From the NCBI RefSeq assembly GCF_018424605.1, contig NZ_QTKT01000003.1, forward strand, positions 310,001 to 374,000: 64,000 nt of DNA. The letters run 5' to 3'. Below are positions 13,043 to 21,978 of the stretch, in pieces. The DNA is from Marinobacter lipolyticus. GTDB taxonomy: Bacteria > Pseudomonadota > Gammaproteobacteria > Pseudomonadales > Oleiphilaceae. The notes below the pieces were generated by a model that saw only the letters and a program-made list of their open reading frames with translations, was not told the DNA's origin and ran no database searches. Within the stretch, counting starts at the first letter, position 1, and each line of letters opens with the position of its first letter. Position numbers and translations under genes: made by a program.

Positions 13043-14329
13043 ATGAACCGAATTGCCCGACGAGCCCTTCACACCTGCCCTGTACCAACAGATCTGGCCG
13101 CAATCACCTGCCGTGACAGCGCAGGCGAGCGCCCGGAGGCCGCCGGAGTGTCATCCCAGGTGGTGGACGATATCTGGCAGGGCGTGGAGCGTCTGTACCG
13201 TACCGGTGTGCACCCGGGCATCCAGTTATCGGTGCGCCATCGCGGGGAGCAGATACTGCACCGCGCCATTGGTCATGCCAGCGGGAACGGCCCCCATGAC
13301 CCGCCCAATGCCGTTAAGGTACCGATGACCACCGACACGCCGATCTGTTATTTCTCGGCCTCCAAGGCCGTGACGGCACTGCTGATGCACATGCTGGCGG
13401 AGCAGGGACTGATCAACCTGAGTGATCCGGTGTCTTACTATTGCCCGGAGTTTGCGGCGGCCGGCAAGCGCACTATCACCGTGCACCAGATCCTGTCCCA
13501 CCGCGGCGGCATACCGGGCATCCCCAGGGAAACCCCCATCGAGGTGTTGTGGGACCGGGAAGAGATCTGGCGGGTGCTGTGTGCCGCCAAACCGGTGGAA
13601 GTGGACGGCGCCAAGGTGGCGTATCACGCCATCACCGGCGGCTTCGTGCTGCAGCGGGTGCTGGAGAAAGTCACCGGGGATACCATAGAGAATTTTCTGG
13701 ATCGCCACCTGCGCCAGCCAATGGGGATGCGCTGGTTCACCTACGGTATTGCTCCGGACAACGTCAACGACCTCGCCAGCAACTACGCCACCGGGCCAAC
13801 CCCGCGTTTCCCGGTCTCCTGGATCGTCCAGCGGGCCCTGGGCGGCGATATCCGCACGGTGGAGCAGGTGGTCAACGATCCGCGCTTCCAGGAGGCGGTG
13901 ATTCCGGCGGGCAATCTGTGCGGTACCGCCGAGGAAATGGGGCGGTTCTTCCAGATGATGCTCAATGGCGGTGTCTGGAACGGCAAGCGGATCTGCAGCG
14001 AATTGACCATTCGCCGCTCCATCCAGCAGTTCGGTTCCCTGCAGATCGATCGCACCATGATGATTCCGATGCGATTCAGCGCCGGCATGATGCTTGGCGG
14101 CAACCCCTTCGGCCTGTGGGGCCAGCAGAGCCGCTACGCCTTCGGACACATCGGTTTGATCAACAAGCTGTGCTGGGCCGACGCGGCACGGGATATTTCC
14201 GTGAGTCTGCTCAATACCGGCATTCCCATTGTCGGCCATCACCTGCCGGCGCTGGCGAGGTTTGTCTATACGGTCTGCGACCGCTTTCCGCTGGTGCCCG
14301 AGAGTCAGCGTCCACTGATTGCGGCCTGA
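13043..14329 (+). CDS. serine hydrolase of the beta-lactamase/EstB family
   Basis: A 428-residue protein with the penicillin-binding fold of class C beta-lactamase-like esterases. The nucleophile motif SxxK is SASK at 105-108. A YHA tyrosine motif follows ('KVAYHAITGG'), and the third motif is FGHIG near residue 370. No clear signal peptide is seen, so it may be cytoplasmic or peripheral. Such proteins act as esterases, lipases or peptidases; the substrate is unknown. A GAAGG site precedes the ATG. The gene stands alone between the GGDEF gene and a convergent small gene. Confidence 0.8.
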   Translation: MNRIARRALHTCPVPTDLAAITCRDSAGERPEAAGVSSQVVDDIWQGVERLYRTGVHPGIQLSVRHRGEQILHRAIGHASGNGPHDPPNAVKVPMTTDTPICYFSASKAVTALLMHMLAEQGLINLSDPVSYYCPEFAAAGKRTITVHQILSHRGGIPGIPRETPIEVLWDREEIWRVLCAAKPVEVDGAKVAYHAITGGFVLQRVLEKVTGDTIENFLDRHLRQPMGMRWFTYGIAPDNVNDLASNYATGPTPRFPVSWIVQRALGGDIRTVEQVVNDPRFQEAVIPAGNLCGTAEEMGRFFQMMLNGGVWNGKRICSELTIRRSIQQFGSLQIDRTMMIPMRFSAGMMLGGNPFGLWGQQSRYAFGHIGLINKLCWADAARDISVSLLNTGIPIVGHHLPALARFVYTVCDRFPLVPESQRPLIAA

Positions 14330-14350
14330 GACAAGGATCGGCGAGCGCGC

Positions 14351-14695
14351 CTACAGCGTACGGAGCTGATCCTCAAGAATGCCCTGGACCGACGACAGAA
14401 TGTCGCGAAAATCGGTGAGGGTCTGGGTGCGCTGAATGATGTCCTCGCGGTGCTCGTCAAGGCGCTCCAGTTTGGGCACCACGCGGCGGATGCCCTCGGT
14501 GATCACTTCGTAGGGATAATGGTGGTCCATCACGCTGAGTTTGTTGATCTCCGCCACTTCCTGACTGAATATGCTGACGATGTCGTACAGCAGATCCTTA
14601 TGCTGGATGCTCGCCGCTTCCCAGTAGGCGTCGTCAAGCAGCTCCAGGAAAGACAGGTATTCCCGCAGGGTATCGGCAACTGAAGTCTGGCTCAT
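14351..14695 (-). CDS. conserved hypothetical protein
   Basis: A 114-residue acidic, mostly helical protein, without signal peptide or membrane segment. It opens MSQTSVADTLREYLSFLELL and is rich in charged and hydrophobic heptads (LERLDEHREDIIQRTQTL), suggesting a helical bundle. I do not recognise a family. It converges with the serine hydrolase gene. Confidence 0.6.
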   Translation of the reverse strand: MSQTSVADTLREYLSFLELLDDAYWEAASIQHKDLLYDIVSIFSQEVAEINKLSVMDHHYPYEVITEGIRRVVPKLERLDEHREDIIQRTQTLTDFRDILSSVQGILEDQLRTL

Positions 14696-14891
14696 GGGCG
14701 ATCCGTCCGTTTGGAAGAGTGGTGCGTATAACCGGGAACTATAGCAGGAGATCGTTGCGCCGTTTCTGCTGGGCCATGACGCGACCGTTAAAATATGAAA
14801 GCTTATTCATTTTTATTGAGTTTTGTCGGACAACCGTGCAGACTCCCGATGTGCGTTATGGATATACCACACTCAACGGAAGAGAAGCGTG

Positions 14892-15143
14892 ATGGACAAG
14901 CACCTTCACACGGCGACCAAGACGGCTCGCCAACGCCCGGTCAAACTCGATCACCACGACAGTGTTCGTTCCCATGTGCGTGAGCAGGTCAGCTCGGAAG
15001 TCGCGCGTCTGGAGCGTCGTATCGAAACCCTGCGTCTGACCCGGGGGCCCCACGCCGAGATCATGATTTCCGCCTACCAGCGCATGCTCGATCGCAAAAA
15101 GGGCTTCCTGCTCAACTGGGACCTGCGCGACGGCGGTTACTGA
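14892..15143 (+). CDS. small hypothetical protein
   Basis: An 83-residue basic protein beginning at the ATG after GGAAGAGAAG. The frame is open further upstream (from 14823), but the upstream part reads as noncoding. It has a helical stretch SEVARLERRIETLRLTRGPH and ends in LNWDLRDGGY. It may bind nucleic acid or a partner protein, but nothing specific is recognisable. Its last seven bases overlap the end of the convergent lipoprotein gene. Confidence 0.55.
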   Translation: MDKHLHTATKTARQRPVKLDHHDSVRSHVREQVSSEVARLERRIETLRLTRGPHAEIMISAYQRMLDRKKGFLLNWDLRDGGY

Positions 15144-16132
15144 CGACTGCTGACGACCACCGTTTCGTAGTTGATGGCCTCGTCGCCATTCTGCTGATTA
15201 CCGCAATGCTCCGGATTGGGCCGGCGCTCCCCGTTTTCCTCAAGGGTTGGCTCCTCGTCCGTGGAGGTAAATACCCGGGCCAGAGATTCGCCATAAGTCA
15301 GTACCACTTTGACACAGTCCGGTTGCTCGCCGTTGATCTCCAGGCCGTTCGCCTTGGTGAGTGTTAACGTGTCTCTCTGGGTGCCGACAAACTCCTGCAA
15401 CAGCTCTACGTTACCCCGGGTGCGTCCGGTGTAGCTGGTGGCGGCGTATTCCGGCTGGTTAAACCCGCTGTCGCCGAAGGAACTGGCGTTGTAGCGGCCG
15501 CTCCACGACGCACTGGCGACCTCCGCCGGGTTGTCCTCGCTGTCGGCCGGCGCCCGCGCGACGAACTGGGTGGCGCGGTAGACCTTGTCCTGCATCGGAT
15601 TGTAGGTCCAGTCCAGCATCACGTATATCCAGGTGCTGTCGGAGGCGGCCGAGTCACCCCCGGTCTCGGTGAAGCGCACCAGGGCGTCGTTCGCCGGAGT
15701 GTTGTAACTGGCCGCCTCATCCTCCGCGATACTGTCCCGCATCAGCCGTCGGCCGTCGTTGAAGTTGCTCACCTGGCCGCTGCGGATCACTTCGTTGATC
15801 AGGTCCAGCGGGTTGCGCACACTGGTGTAATCGCTGCCGTCGTCCGTCGGTGTGGTGCCCAGAAACGCATCAAGGTGGCCACGCAGGGCCATGGCGCTGC
15901 CGTTGTCCTTGCCGTCAGTGGCCGGTTCAAGGCCGCGGTACAGATCCTGAAAGGTGGTGTACTGCAATACCGGCGCCAGCCCCTCGGTGTTGCGCAGGCG
16001 GAAACTTTCCATGGGCAGGTCCACGTCTGTCGCCGGGTTGAGGTAGCCGTCGTCGCTGGAACTGTCCGGACCGCAGCCTGCGAGTCCGAAAGCCGTCAGG
16101 GTAAATGCGGCGAAAAGGCAGGAATGTCTCAT
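15137..16132 (-). CDS. hypothetical lipoprotein
   Basis: A 331-residue protein with a lipoprotein signal (lipobox GLAGC at about residues 16-20), followed by a low-complexity serine/aspartate linker. The mature part has no family I recognise. It contains aromatic-rich stretches (WIYVMLDWTYNPMQDKVYRA) and a short C-terminal block with two cysteines (QPDC, PEHC) that could form a disulfide. The predicted location is the outer or inner membrane, facing the periplasm. The ribosome site is poor. Confidence 0.6.
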   Translation of the reverse strand: MRHSCLFAAFTLTAFGLAGCGPDSSSDDGYLNPATDVDLPMESFRLRNTEGLAPVLQYTTFQDLYRGLEPATDGKDNGSAMALRGHLDAFLGTTPTDDGSDYTSVRNPLDLINEVIRSGQVSNFNDGRRLMRDSIAEDEAASYNTPANDALVRFTETGGDSAASDSTWIYVMLDWTYNPMQDKVYRATQFVARAPADSEDNPAEVASASWSGRYNASSFGDSGFNQPEYAATSYTGRTRGNVELLQEFVGTQRDTLTLTKANGLEINGEQPDCVKVVLTYGESLARVFTSTDEEPTLEENGERRPNPEHCGNQQNGDEAINYETVVVSSRQ

Positions 16133-16268
16133 TATATAGGGGCCCTGGGGTGCGAAAATGATGTTTAAGCGCTAAAGTGACGGACTGCGGCGCGGGAACC
16201 TCCTCGCTCCGGCCTGACTGCTGACAATAAACCATAAAGCAGGCATCTGCCCTCGCGGAGATCACATT

Positions 16269-19200
16269 TTGCAGCAATGGCAATCCCTGAACCGCCGGTG
16301 GCTCCTGCCGGTTCTTGTTATGCTGGCGCTATGGCTGCCGGGCTTAGCCAGCGCCAGCGAGCAGTGCCAGGACGGTGAGATTGTGCTCAACAGTGCAACC
16401 ACCAGCGTGCGCGACCTGGGCAACTGCATCTGGTACCTGGAAGACCCGGACCACACCCTGGGCTTCAACGATGTGATCGCCGCCGGGGCCGAACGGTTTA
16501 CCCGCCACGACGGCGGCGTGTTGAATTTCGGTTACACCGAGTCGGCCTACTGGGCCCGGTTCGATTTGCGGGTCGGTGCCGGCGCGGCGCTATCGGACTG
16601 GATTCTGGAGCTGGCGCTGCCGCTGGTGGATGAGGTGGTGCTGTACGTGGTGCAGGGCGGCGAGCTGGTGGACCAGCGTCGTGCCGGCTACGAGGGCGAC
16701 TGGTCGTCGCGGGATCTGGCGGTGCCGAACCCCACGTTCCGCCTGTCGCTCGAGGCCGGGCTGCCGGCCCGCGTCTACCTGCGAATCACCAATACCAATA
16801 CCTTCCGCCTGCCCATCACGCTCTGGCATCCGGACAGCTACATTGAAAAAGTCTCGGTCGATGAGGCCGTTCGCGGCATCCTGCTGGGCAGCATTCTTGC
16901 GATTCTCGCCTACAACCTGTTTGTAGCGGTGTCCGTGCGCGAGCGCAGCAACATCTACTACGTGCTCTATCTGGTTTCCGCCACGGTGTTTATCGCCACG
17001 GAGCAGGTCCACGGCACCCAGCTTTTCGAGGGCCGCCCGGCGTTCCTCAACAAGGAGTATCTGCATTACCAGATCATGATGACTTGGTTCTGGGGGCTGT
17101 TGATGGCTCGGTCATTGCTGGAAACACGCCAGCGGTCGACGGATCTGGACCAGGTCATCCGGCTGTGTCTGTACGCGGTGGTGGTCACCTTCGTGCTGTC
17201 GCTGTTCCTGCCCTACCATGTGGCGATGGAGTGGATCGTGCTGGGTTCCATTGTGCTCAGTACGCTGATGATTGTGGTCAGCTATCTGTCCTGGCGCTAT
17301 TACAACCCGGCCGCGCGCTCCTATTTCTTCGCCTGGACACTGGCGCTGGTGGGCTTCGGTATCTACGCCCTCACGGTCATGGGCTACCTGCCGTTGAACA
17401 TGTTTACCACCTACGCACCCCAGTTTGGCCTGACCGCGCAGATCATCCTGTTTTCCTTCGCCCTCGCCGATCGCATCAAGCAGGTACAGGGCGAGGCCCT
17501 GGGCTGGAGTGAGCGGGCCCTGGCCAACCTGCGCCGGTACCAGTCGCTGTTCGATAACGCCATTGAGGGGGTGTTCCAGATGTCTCTGCACCGGCGTTTC
17601 GTCACCGCCAATCCGGCCATGGCGAATCTGATGGGGTATCGCAGCAGTCGTGAGCTGCTGGACCGTGATCCCGACGTGCTGGATACCTGTTTTGCCGATG
17701 AGCGGGTGCGTCGGCGGGTCGTGGAGCAGCTGGAAACCCGCGGTACGGTAAAAGGCATCGAGGCCCGGTATCACGATCGCGACGGCAACGAGCGCTGGGC
17801 CACGATATCGCTGCATACGGTGTACGACAGCGACGGACTGCCGACCCATCTGGAAGGCACCTGCATCGATGCCACCGAACGCCACCAGCGCCAGCACATC
17901 GAGCGTGAACGCGAACAGGAGCGGCTGGAAAAGGAGCTGGCGCGTAACTCGGCTGAAGCCAAGAGCCAGTTTCTGGCGAACATGAGCCACGAGATCCGCA
18001 CGCCGCTGGCCGCCATCATCGGTTATGGCGAGACCCTGCTGGACCCGGATCTTAATGACGAGGAAAAACGCGGCAGTGCGGAAACGGTGGTGCGAAGCGG
18101 GCGTCACCTGCTGGACCTGGTCAACGACATTCTCGACCATTCCAAAATCGACGCCAACAAGCTGGATGTGGATGTGGTCACCGTCAACCTGCCCGAACTG
18201 CTGGACGAGATACGCGCGTTCTTTGCCCCCAGAGCGCGGGAGAAAGGGCTCGATTTCAGTATCATCTGCGACTATCCGCTGCCGGAAACCCTCCGCACCG
18301 ACCCCACCCGGTTCAGGCAAATCATCATCAATCTGTGCGGAAATGCATTGAAATTCACGGAAAAAGGCTCTATCTCCCTGGCTATCCGCTGTGATCGCCA
18401 GCGGGAGCAACTGGTGGCCCGGGTGGTGGATACCGGCATCGGCATGAAACCGGAGCAGTTGCGCCGGCTGTTCGATCCGTTCGCCCAGGGCAGTGCCGCC
18501 ATTGCCCGCCAATACGGCGGCACCGGCCTGGGCCTGAGTATTTCACGGCGGCTGGCGGAACTGCTGGGCGGTGACATTACGGTCGCCAGTACCTATGGTG
18601 AAGGTAGCGAGTTCGAGCTGCGGATAACCACCGGAGCGCTGGACGGGGTGCATTTCCTGCGGGACGCGTCGGAGCTCAGCCAGCGCCGCCGCACCATTCC
18701 GATGGTGGTGGCGCCGCGCCTGTGCGGCCGCATCCTCTGTGCCGAAGACAACGACGTCAACCGCCGCCTGGTGTCATTGCTGGTCAGCCGCACCGGGGCC
18801 GAAATCGTGCATGTGGGCAATGGTGCGGAAGCGCTGGAGACCGCCATTCGTGAGTCGTTCGACCTGATCCTGATGGACATCCAGATGCCGGTCATGAATG
18901 GGCGAGACGCAACGGCCGCACTGCGGGAGGCGGGCATTAACACGCCGGTGATTGCGCTGACCGCGAACGTGATGGCCGAAGACATCGCGGATTACCGCGT
19001 TGCTGGCTGCAACGAACACCTCGCCAAGCCCATCGACAAGCAGCGTTTTTACGAGGTGCTGGCCCGCTACCTCAAAGTGCAGCCGGATCAGGGCTATGGC
19101 AAGGACCGCCAGTACCGCGGTACGGTGCTGGTGGCGGAAGACAACGACGACAACCGGCAACTGGTGGAGCGTATGCTGCGGCGCCGCGGGCTTGAGGTGG

Positions 19201-19796
19201 TGGCGGTAACCAGCGGCGATGAAGCGGTGCGCGCGGCCCTGTCCGGCTCGGTGAATCTGGTGTTGATGGACCGTCATATGCCCGGGCTGGACGGCGTGGA
19301 GGCCACGAGGCTGTTGCGTCAGACCGGGTTCCGCCGCCCCATTGTGGCGTTCACCGCCGGTGATCAGCAGGAAATCGAGGCACTGAAGGACGCCGGATGT
19401 GACGGCGTGTTGAACAAGCCCATGGACACCGACCATCTGTTGGCGCTGCTGGAGCGCACACTGGGCAGCCCGGAGCCGTTCGCAGGCGATGCCCTGACCG
19501 CTGAGGACAGCGGCATCGAGGCGCTGGTGGAGCAGTTCCTGTCAGGCTTGCCGGCACGCCAGCAAACCATGCAGCGGGCATTGGCAGCAGAGGACCCCGA
19601 GAGCCTGCGCAGCGAGGCTCACCAGATCAAGGGCACGGCCGGGGCTATGGGCTATCCGGCGATGACCGCTCTGGCCGGTGCAATTGAGGCCAGCCTGAAA
19701 GCCTCGGCCCCGGACTGGGACCGGATTCGCAGTGAACTGGCGCGACTCGATGAGATGATTGACCGCGCCTTGACCGCACGCAAAGAACGTACATGA
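16269..19796 (+). CDS. hybrid sensor histidine kinase with 7TMR-DISM sensor, two receivers and HPt
   Basis: A 1175-residue protein from a TTG start after GGAG. The order is: signal peptide (1-27); periplasmic 7TMR-DISMED2 domain (about 40-180); seven membrane helices (about 195-400); PAS (about 425-545); HisKA with phospho-acceptor H574 (SHEIRTP); HATPase (N and G boxes to about 790); receiver 1 with D870; receiver 2 with D1001; HPt with H1118 (HQIKGTAGAMG). This is a complete His-Asp-His phosphorelay in one chain. Receiver 2 has MDRHMP instead of MDxxMP and keeps the aspartate. A short membrane protein and a stand-alone receiver gene follow and are probably co-transcribed. The signal sensed is unknown; DISM domains often bind carbohydrate or lipid-derived ligands. 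Confidence 0.92.
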   Translation: MQQWQSLNRRWLLPVLVMLALWLPGLASASEQCQDGEIVLNSATTSVRDLGNCIWYLEDPDHTLGFNDVIAAGAERFTRHDGGVLNFGYTESAYWARFDLRVGAGAALSDWILELALPLVDEVVLYVVQGGELVDQRRAGYEGDWSSRDLAVPNPTFRLSLEAGLPARVYLRITNTNTFRLPITLWHPDSYIEKVSVDEAVRGILLGSILAILAYNLFVAVSVRERSNIYYVLYLVSATVFIATEQVHGTQLFEGRPAFLNKEYLHYQIMMTWFWGLLMARSLLETRQRSTDLDQVIRLCLYAVVVTFVLSLFLPYHVAMEWIVLGSIVLSTLMIVVSYLSWRYYNPAARSYFFAWTLALVGFGIYALTVMGYLPLNMFTTYAPQFGLTAQIILFSFALADRIKQVQGEALGWSERALANLRRYQSLFDNAIEGVFQMSLHRRFVTANPAMANLMGYRSSRELLDRDPDVLDTCFADERVRRRVVEQLETRGTVKGIEARYHDRDGNERWATISLHTVYDSDGLPTHLEGTCIDATERHQRQHIEREREQERLEKELARNSAEAKSQFLANMSHEIRTPLAAIIGYGETLLDPDLNDEEKRGSAETVVRSGRHLLDLVNDILDHSKIDANKLDVDVVTVNLPELLDEIRAFFAPRAREKGLDFSIICDYPLPETLRTDPTRFRQIIINLCGNALKFTEKGSISLAIRCDRQREQLVARVVDTGIGMKPEQLRRLFDPFAQGSAAIARQYGGTGLGLSISRRLAELLGGDITVASTYGEGSEFELRITTGALDGVHFLRDASELSQRRRTIPMVVAPRLCGRILCAEDNDVNRRLVSLLVSRTGAEIVHVGNGAEALETAIRESFDLILMDIQMPVMNGRDATAALREAGINTPVIALTANVMAEDIADYRVAGCNEHLAKPIDKQRFYEVLARYLKVQPDQGYGKDRQYRGTVLVAEDNDDNRQLVERMLRRRGLEVVAVTSGDEAVRAALSGSVNLVLMDRHMPGLDGVEATRLLRQTGFRRPIVAFTAGDQQEIEALKDAGCDGVLNKPMDTDHLLALLERTLGSPEPFAGDALTAEDSGIEALVEQFLSGLPARQQTMQRALAAEDPESLRSEAHQIKGTAGAMGYPAMTALAGAIEASLKASAPDWDRIRSELARLDEMIDRALTARKERT

Positions 19797-19835
19797 GCCA
19801 ACGGCGGGCAGGATATGACCACAGGAAACCAGACG

Positions 19836-20378
19836 ATGACTGACCATCAGCAACCCAACGAACAATACTCACTGAGTATGATGTACGGCACCTACGCGGA
19901 CATTCTGTTTGTCCTGTTTCCTTTTCTGGTTATCACCATGCAGCGGTTATGGGACGGCAACCTGGCGCAGATTCTGATGCAGCCGGACCTCAGTATTGCC
20001 TCGGCCATCCTTGCCGGCCTCGCCATTGGCAAGTTTGTGCTGGGCCTGGTGACCAATCGTGACCTGGGCCGCTACAAGGAACGCATCGTGTTTTTTATCG
20101 CGCTGACGCTGTTTGTGGTGCTGGGGCCATCCATCATCCTGATGCTGAGCATTGTCGGGAACAGTGAGGTGCCCGGTTTCGTGGCGTTTGTGCAGCCGGT
20201 GCTGCTTATCATTGCCATATCGCTCTACACCAGCGCGGTCAGTATCAGTAACATCCTCACCCGCAGTATCGGCGCGGAAGCTGAGTCGCCCGGCGGTCTG
20301 CATGGCAGCGCTGGCGCAGCCGCGCCGGCCCATGAGCCGTTGGCCATACCGCGCCGTACCGGCAGCGACACGGTCTGA
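19836..20378 (+). CDS. four-helix membrane protein, unknown
   Basis: About 180 residues with four hydrophobic segments (ILFVLFPFLVITM, IASAILAGLAIGKFVLGLV, IVFFIALTLFVVLGPSIILM, VQPVLLIIAISLYTSAV). The cytoplasmic tail is rich in Ala/Gly/Pro. No family is recognised. An ATG at 19815 is also possible; I prefer 19836 because AGGA lies about ten bases before it. It sits between the hybrid kinase and the receiver gene with short gaps (39 and 28 bp), so it may belong to the same signalling unit. Confidence 0.65.
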   Translation: MTDHQQPNEQYSLSMMYGTYADILFVLFPFLVITMQRLWDGNLAQILMQPDLSIASAILAGLAIGKFVLGLVTNRDLGRYKERIVFFIALTLFVVLGPSIILMLSIVGNSEVPGFVAFVQPVLLIIAISLYTSAVSISNILTRSIGAEAESPGGLHGSAGAAAPAHEPLAIPRRTGSDTV

Positions 20379-20406
20379 ACGCACGGGGAAAATCAGGAGA
20401 GAGTCC

Positions 20407-20820
20407 ATGAGTGATCTCAGGGTATTAGTGGTCGAAGACGAGCCGGTGATGCGCGAGCATCTGGTGCAGATGCTGTTTAACGCCGGTGCCACCGGTGTTG
20501 AATCCGCCCGGGACGTTGCCAGTGCGCGAGCGGCCTATGACGCCAGTGAATTTCAGATCGTGCTGCTGGATATTGGTCTGCCCGATGGCAACGGGCACGA
20601 CCTGATGCTGGAATTCAAGCGGATCAGGGAAAGCCAGCATATTGTGCTGGTCACCGCCGACGACTCCATTGAAAGCATTCAGAAAGCCATCAGTGCCGGA
20701 GCCAATGGCTACGTGGTCAAGCCCTATTCCCAGGAAAAGATCTTCGACGTGGTCAACAACTACGCCATGGTGCACAGTGGCGACCGGGGCAAAATGCAGG
20801 GCCTGAACCGTCCCCACTGA
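20407..20820 (+). CDS. single-domain response regulator (CheY-like)
   Basis: A 137-residue stand-alone receiver domain starting at the ATG after AGGAG. The acidic pair (VVEDEP), phospho-acceptor D55 (LLDIGLP), the threonine (VTAD) and the lysine (VVKPYS) are all present. No output domain is attached. It is the third gene of a kinase-membrane protein-receiver set and is a likely phosphorelay partner of the upstream HPt domain. Confidence 0.88.
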   Translation: MSDLRVLVVEDEPVMREHLVQMLFNAGATGVESARDVASARAAYDASEFQIVLLDIGLPDGNGHDLMLEFKRIRESQHIVLVTADDSIESIQKAISAGANGYVVKPYSQEKIFDVVNNYAMVHSGDRGKMQGLNRPH

Positions 20821-20841
20821 ACGTTTCAGGCCCAGGACTGC

Positions 20842-21114
20842 TCAGGCAACCTGGCGGGCAATCCAGGAGTTGTAGCGGGTTGCCAGTGCTCTTACGTATC
20901 GGGCTTCCGCCCCGTCAAGCCGGCACAGTACGCCATTAAAGATCCATCCCCGCTCATACAGGCCGAGCACCCGCTGCTCGTCGTCGAGATTGACCCGCTG
21001 GTTCAGTTTCTTGCAGATGGCATCCAGCAGCGGCAGCTTTTCAGGGCGCCGGATCGGGCCCGGTTGGTTGCCGGCTGGCGGATGCGCTGCACGTGTTGTT
21101 GGATGTCTTCTCAT
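20842..21114 (-). CDS. small hypothetical protein
   Basis: A 90-residue basic protein. I chose the ATG with the strong AAGGAG site on the minus strand; the open frame continues upstream through a terminator-like hairpin and is not coding there. A proline-rich N-terminus is followed by helices (LLDAICKKLNQRVNLDDEQRV, RYVRALATRYNSWIARQVA). No known family. A minus-strand terminator lies just before its ribosome site, so attenuation is possible. Confidence 0.6.
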   Translation of the reverse strand: MRRHPTTRAAHPPAGNQPGPIRRPEKLPLLDAICKKLNQRVNLDDEQRVLGLYERGWIFNGVLCRLDGAEARYVRALATRYNSWIARQVA

Positions 21115-21141
21115 GATGTTCTCCTTGTCGTTTTGCGGCTG

Positions 21142-21177
21142 CAAAAACAAAAACCCCGGAGCTGTAGCAACCGGGGT
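21142..21177 (-). terminator. rho-independent terminator in front of the 90-residue gene
   Basis: Read on the minus strand, ACCCCGG-N11-CCGGGGT is followed by TTTTTGTTTTTG. It ends 27 bp before the start of the minus-strand gene at 21114. No gene lies directly upstream on that strand (the nearest ends at 21979), so it either ends a small transcript or attenuates the 90-residue gene. Confidence 0.75.
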
Positions 21178-21478
21178 CTGGCGGAGAGACTGGCCCGGTC
21201 GCTCGAACGGCTCCCGGGACTGACCGAAAGCCGTTAGCTGTTTTTCACCATGACGAGAACACACTGGTCGGCGAGACGGCCCGCGCCCGTGTGAATCAGG
21301 GAATGTCGGATAAACTGTCGCATGGATTCTGGCTCTTGGTCGGCGGTGCGCCGGATGGGCGTCGCCTTACGGTTTCGGTAACAGCATCAGTGTATCGGTT
21401 GCCAGCCGCTTTGCAAGGCCTGCGAGGCTTCGGCAAACCCCTACAGACCGGGGCGGGTCGGGCGCTCATAATTGCATC

Positions 21479-21586
21479 TGTCACGTGTTTTTACGTTGTG
21501 CAATCCCGGGTGCCCGGCAGTGAATTGCCCTGGCATCCAGTGGATCTCTCCTTTACGACGCAGCCTCTTGGGGCTGCGTTTTTTTT
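21479..21586 (+). ncRNA. candidate small RNA ending in a strong terminator
   Basis: A clear rho-independent terminator (ACGCAGCC, six-base loop, GGCTGCGT, then eight T at 21558-21586) lies in a 590-bp stretch without genes. The nearest plus-strand gene ends at 20820, some 740 bp upstream. A CATAAT box at 21467-21472 could start a transcript near 21479, but no good -35 is seen. A separate inverted repeat ATTGCA/TGCAAT spans 21471-21504. The RNA start is a guess; the terminator itself is solid. Confidence 0.35.
21558..21586 (+). terminator. rho-independent terminator without an adjacent upstream gene
   Basis: An eight-base-pair GC-rich stem, six-base loop and eight consecutive T. It lies 119 bp before the next plus-strand gene and far from the previous one. 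Confidence 0.85.
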
Positions 21587-21704
21587 GGTAGTGGATAATC
21601 CGTAGCCACTACTTCGTACAGCCTTCCAGCCTGTTTTTGCCGATAATTTAATCACTAACGCAGTGTTGAATATCACCAGTAAAGAGAGGTTGAAACCTAG
21701 CAAG

Positions 21705-21944
21705 ATGTCCGAAGAAGCCGGATCTGCTCGCCAAAAGTTACACGCACACGCACTTGTCGAATTCCTGTTGATCGCCGCCCTGGCGGTGTACCTGATGCTG
21801 GCCCGTGGCCAAGTGGTGGGGGATGACCTCGCGTTCACCGTTGTGGGCGCCGGCCTGATGGCGTTGGTCACCTACTGGACCCTGAATACCCTGCGGGATG
21901 TGCTGGAGGTGGTGGCGGTGAGAGCGCACCGGCTGAAACACTGA
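21705..21944 (+). CDS. small two-helix membrane protein
   Basis: A 79-residue protein with two hydrophobic segments (FLLIAALAVYLMLARG and AFTVVGAGLMALVTYWTL) and a basic tail. An in-frame GTG at 21663 would add 14 residues; neither start has a convincing ribosome site. I recognise no family. Coding is supported by helix periodicity, GC-rich third positions and a good match between frame and hydrophobicity. It converges with the exonuclease gene. Confidence 0.55.
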   Translation: MSEEAGSARQKLHAHALVEFLLIAALAVYLMLARGQVVGDDLAFTVVGAGLMALVTYWTLNTLRDVLEVVAVRAHRLKH

Positions 21945-21978
21945 CGCGCGAGTGACGGCCGCAGGGATACCCGGTCGG

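Noticed and set aside
17112-18512. 466-codon minus-strand frame inside the histidine kinase
   Set aside because: Lies wholly within the kinase domains and shows no protein-family features.
21291-21605. 104-codon plus-strand frame ending in the terminator region
   Set aside because: It runs through the terminator hairpin and its T tract, has no ribosome site, and the composition is not protein-like.
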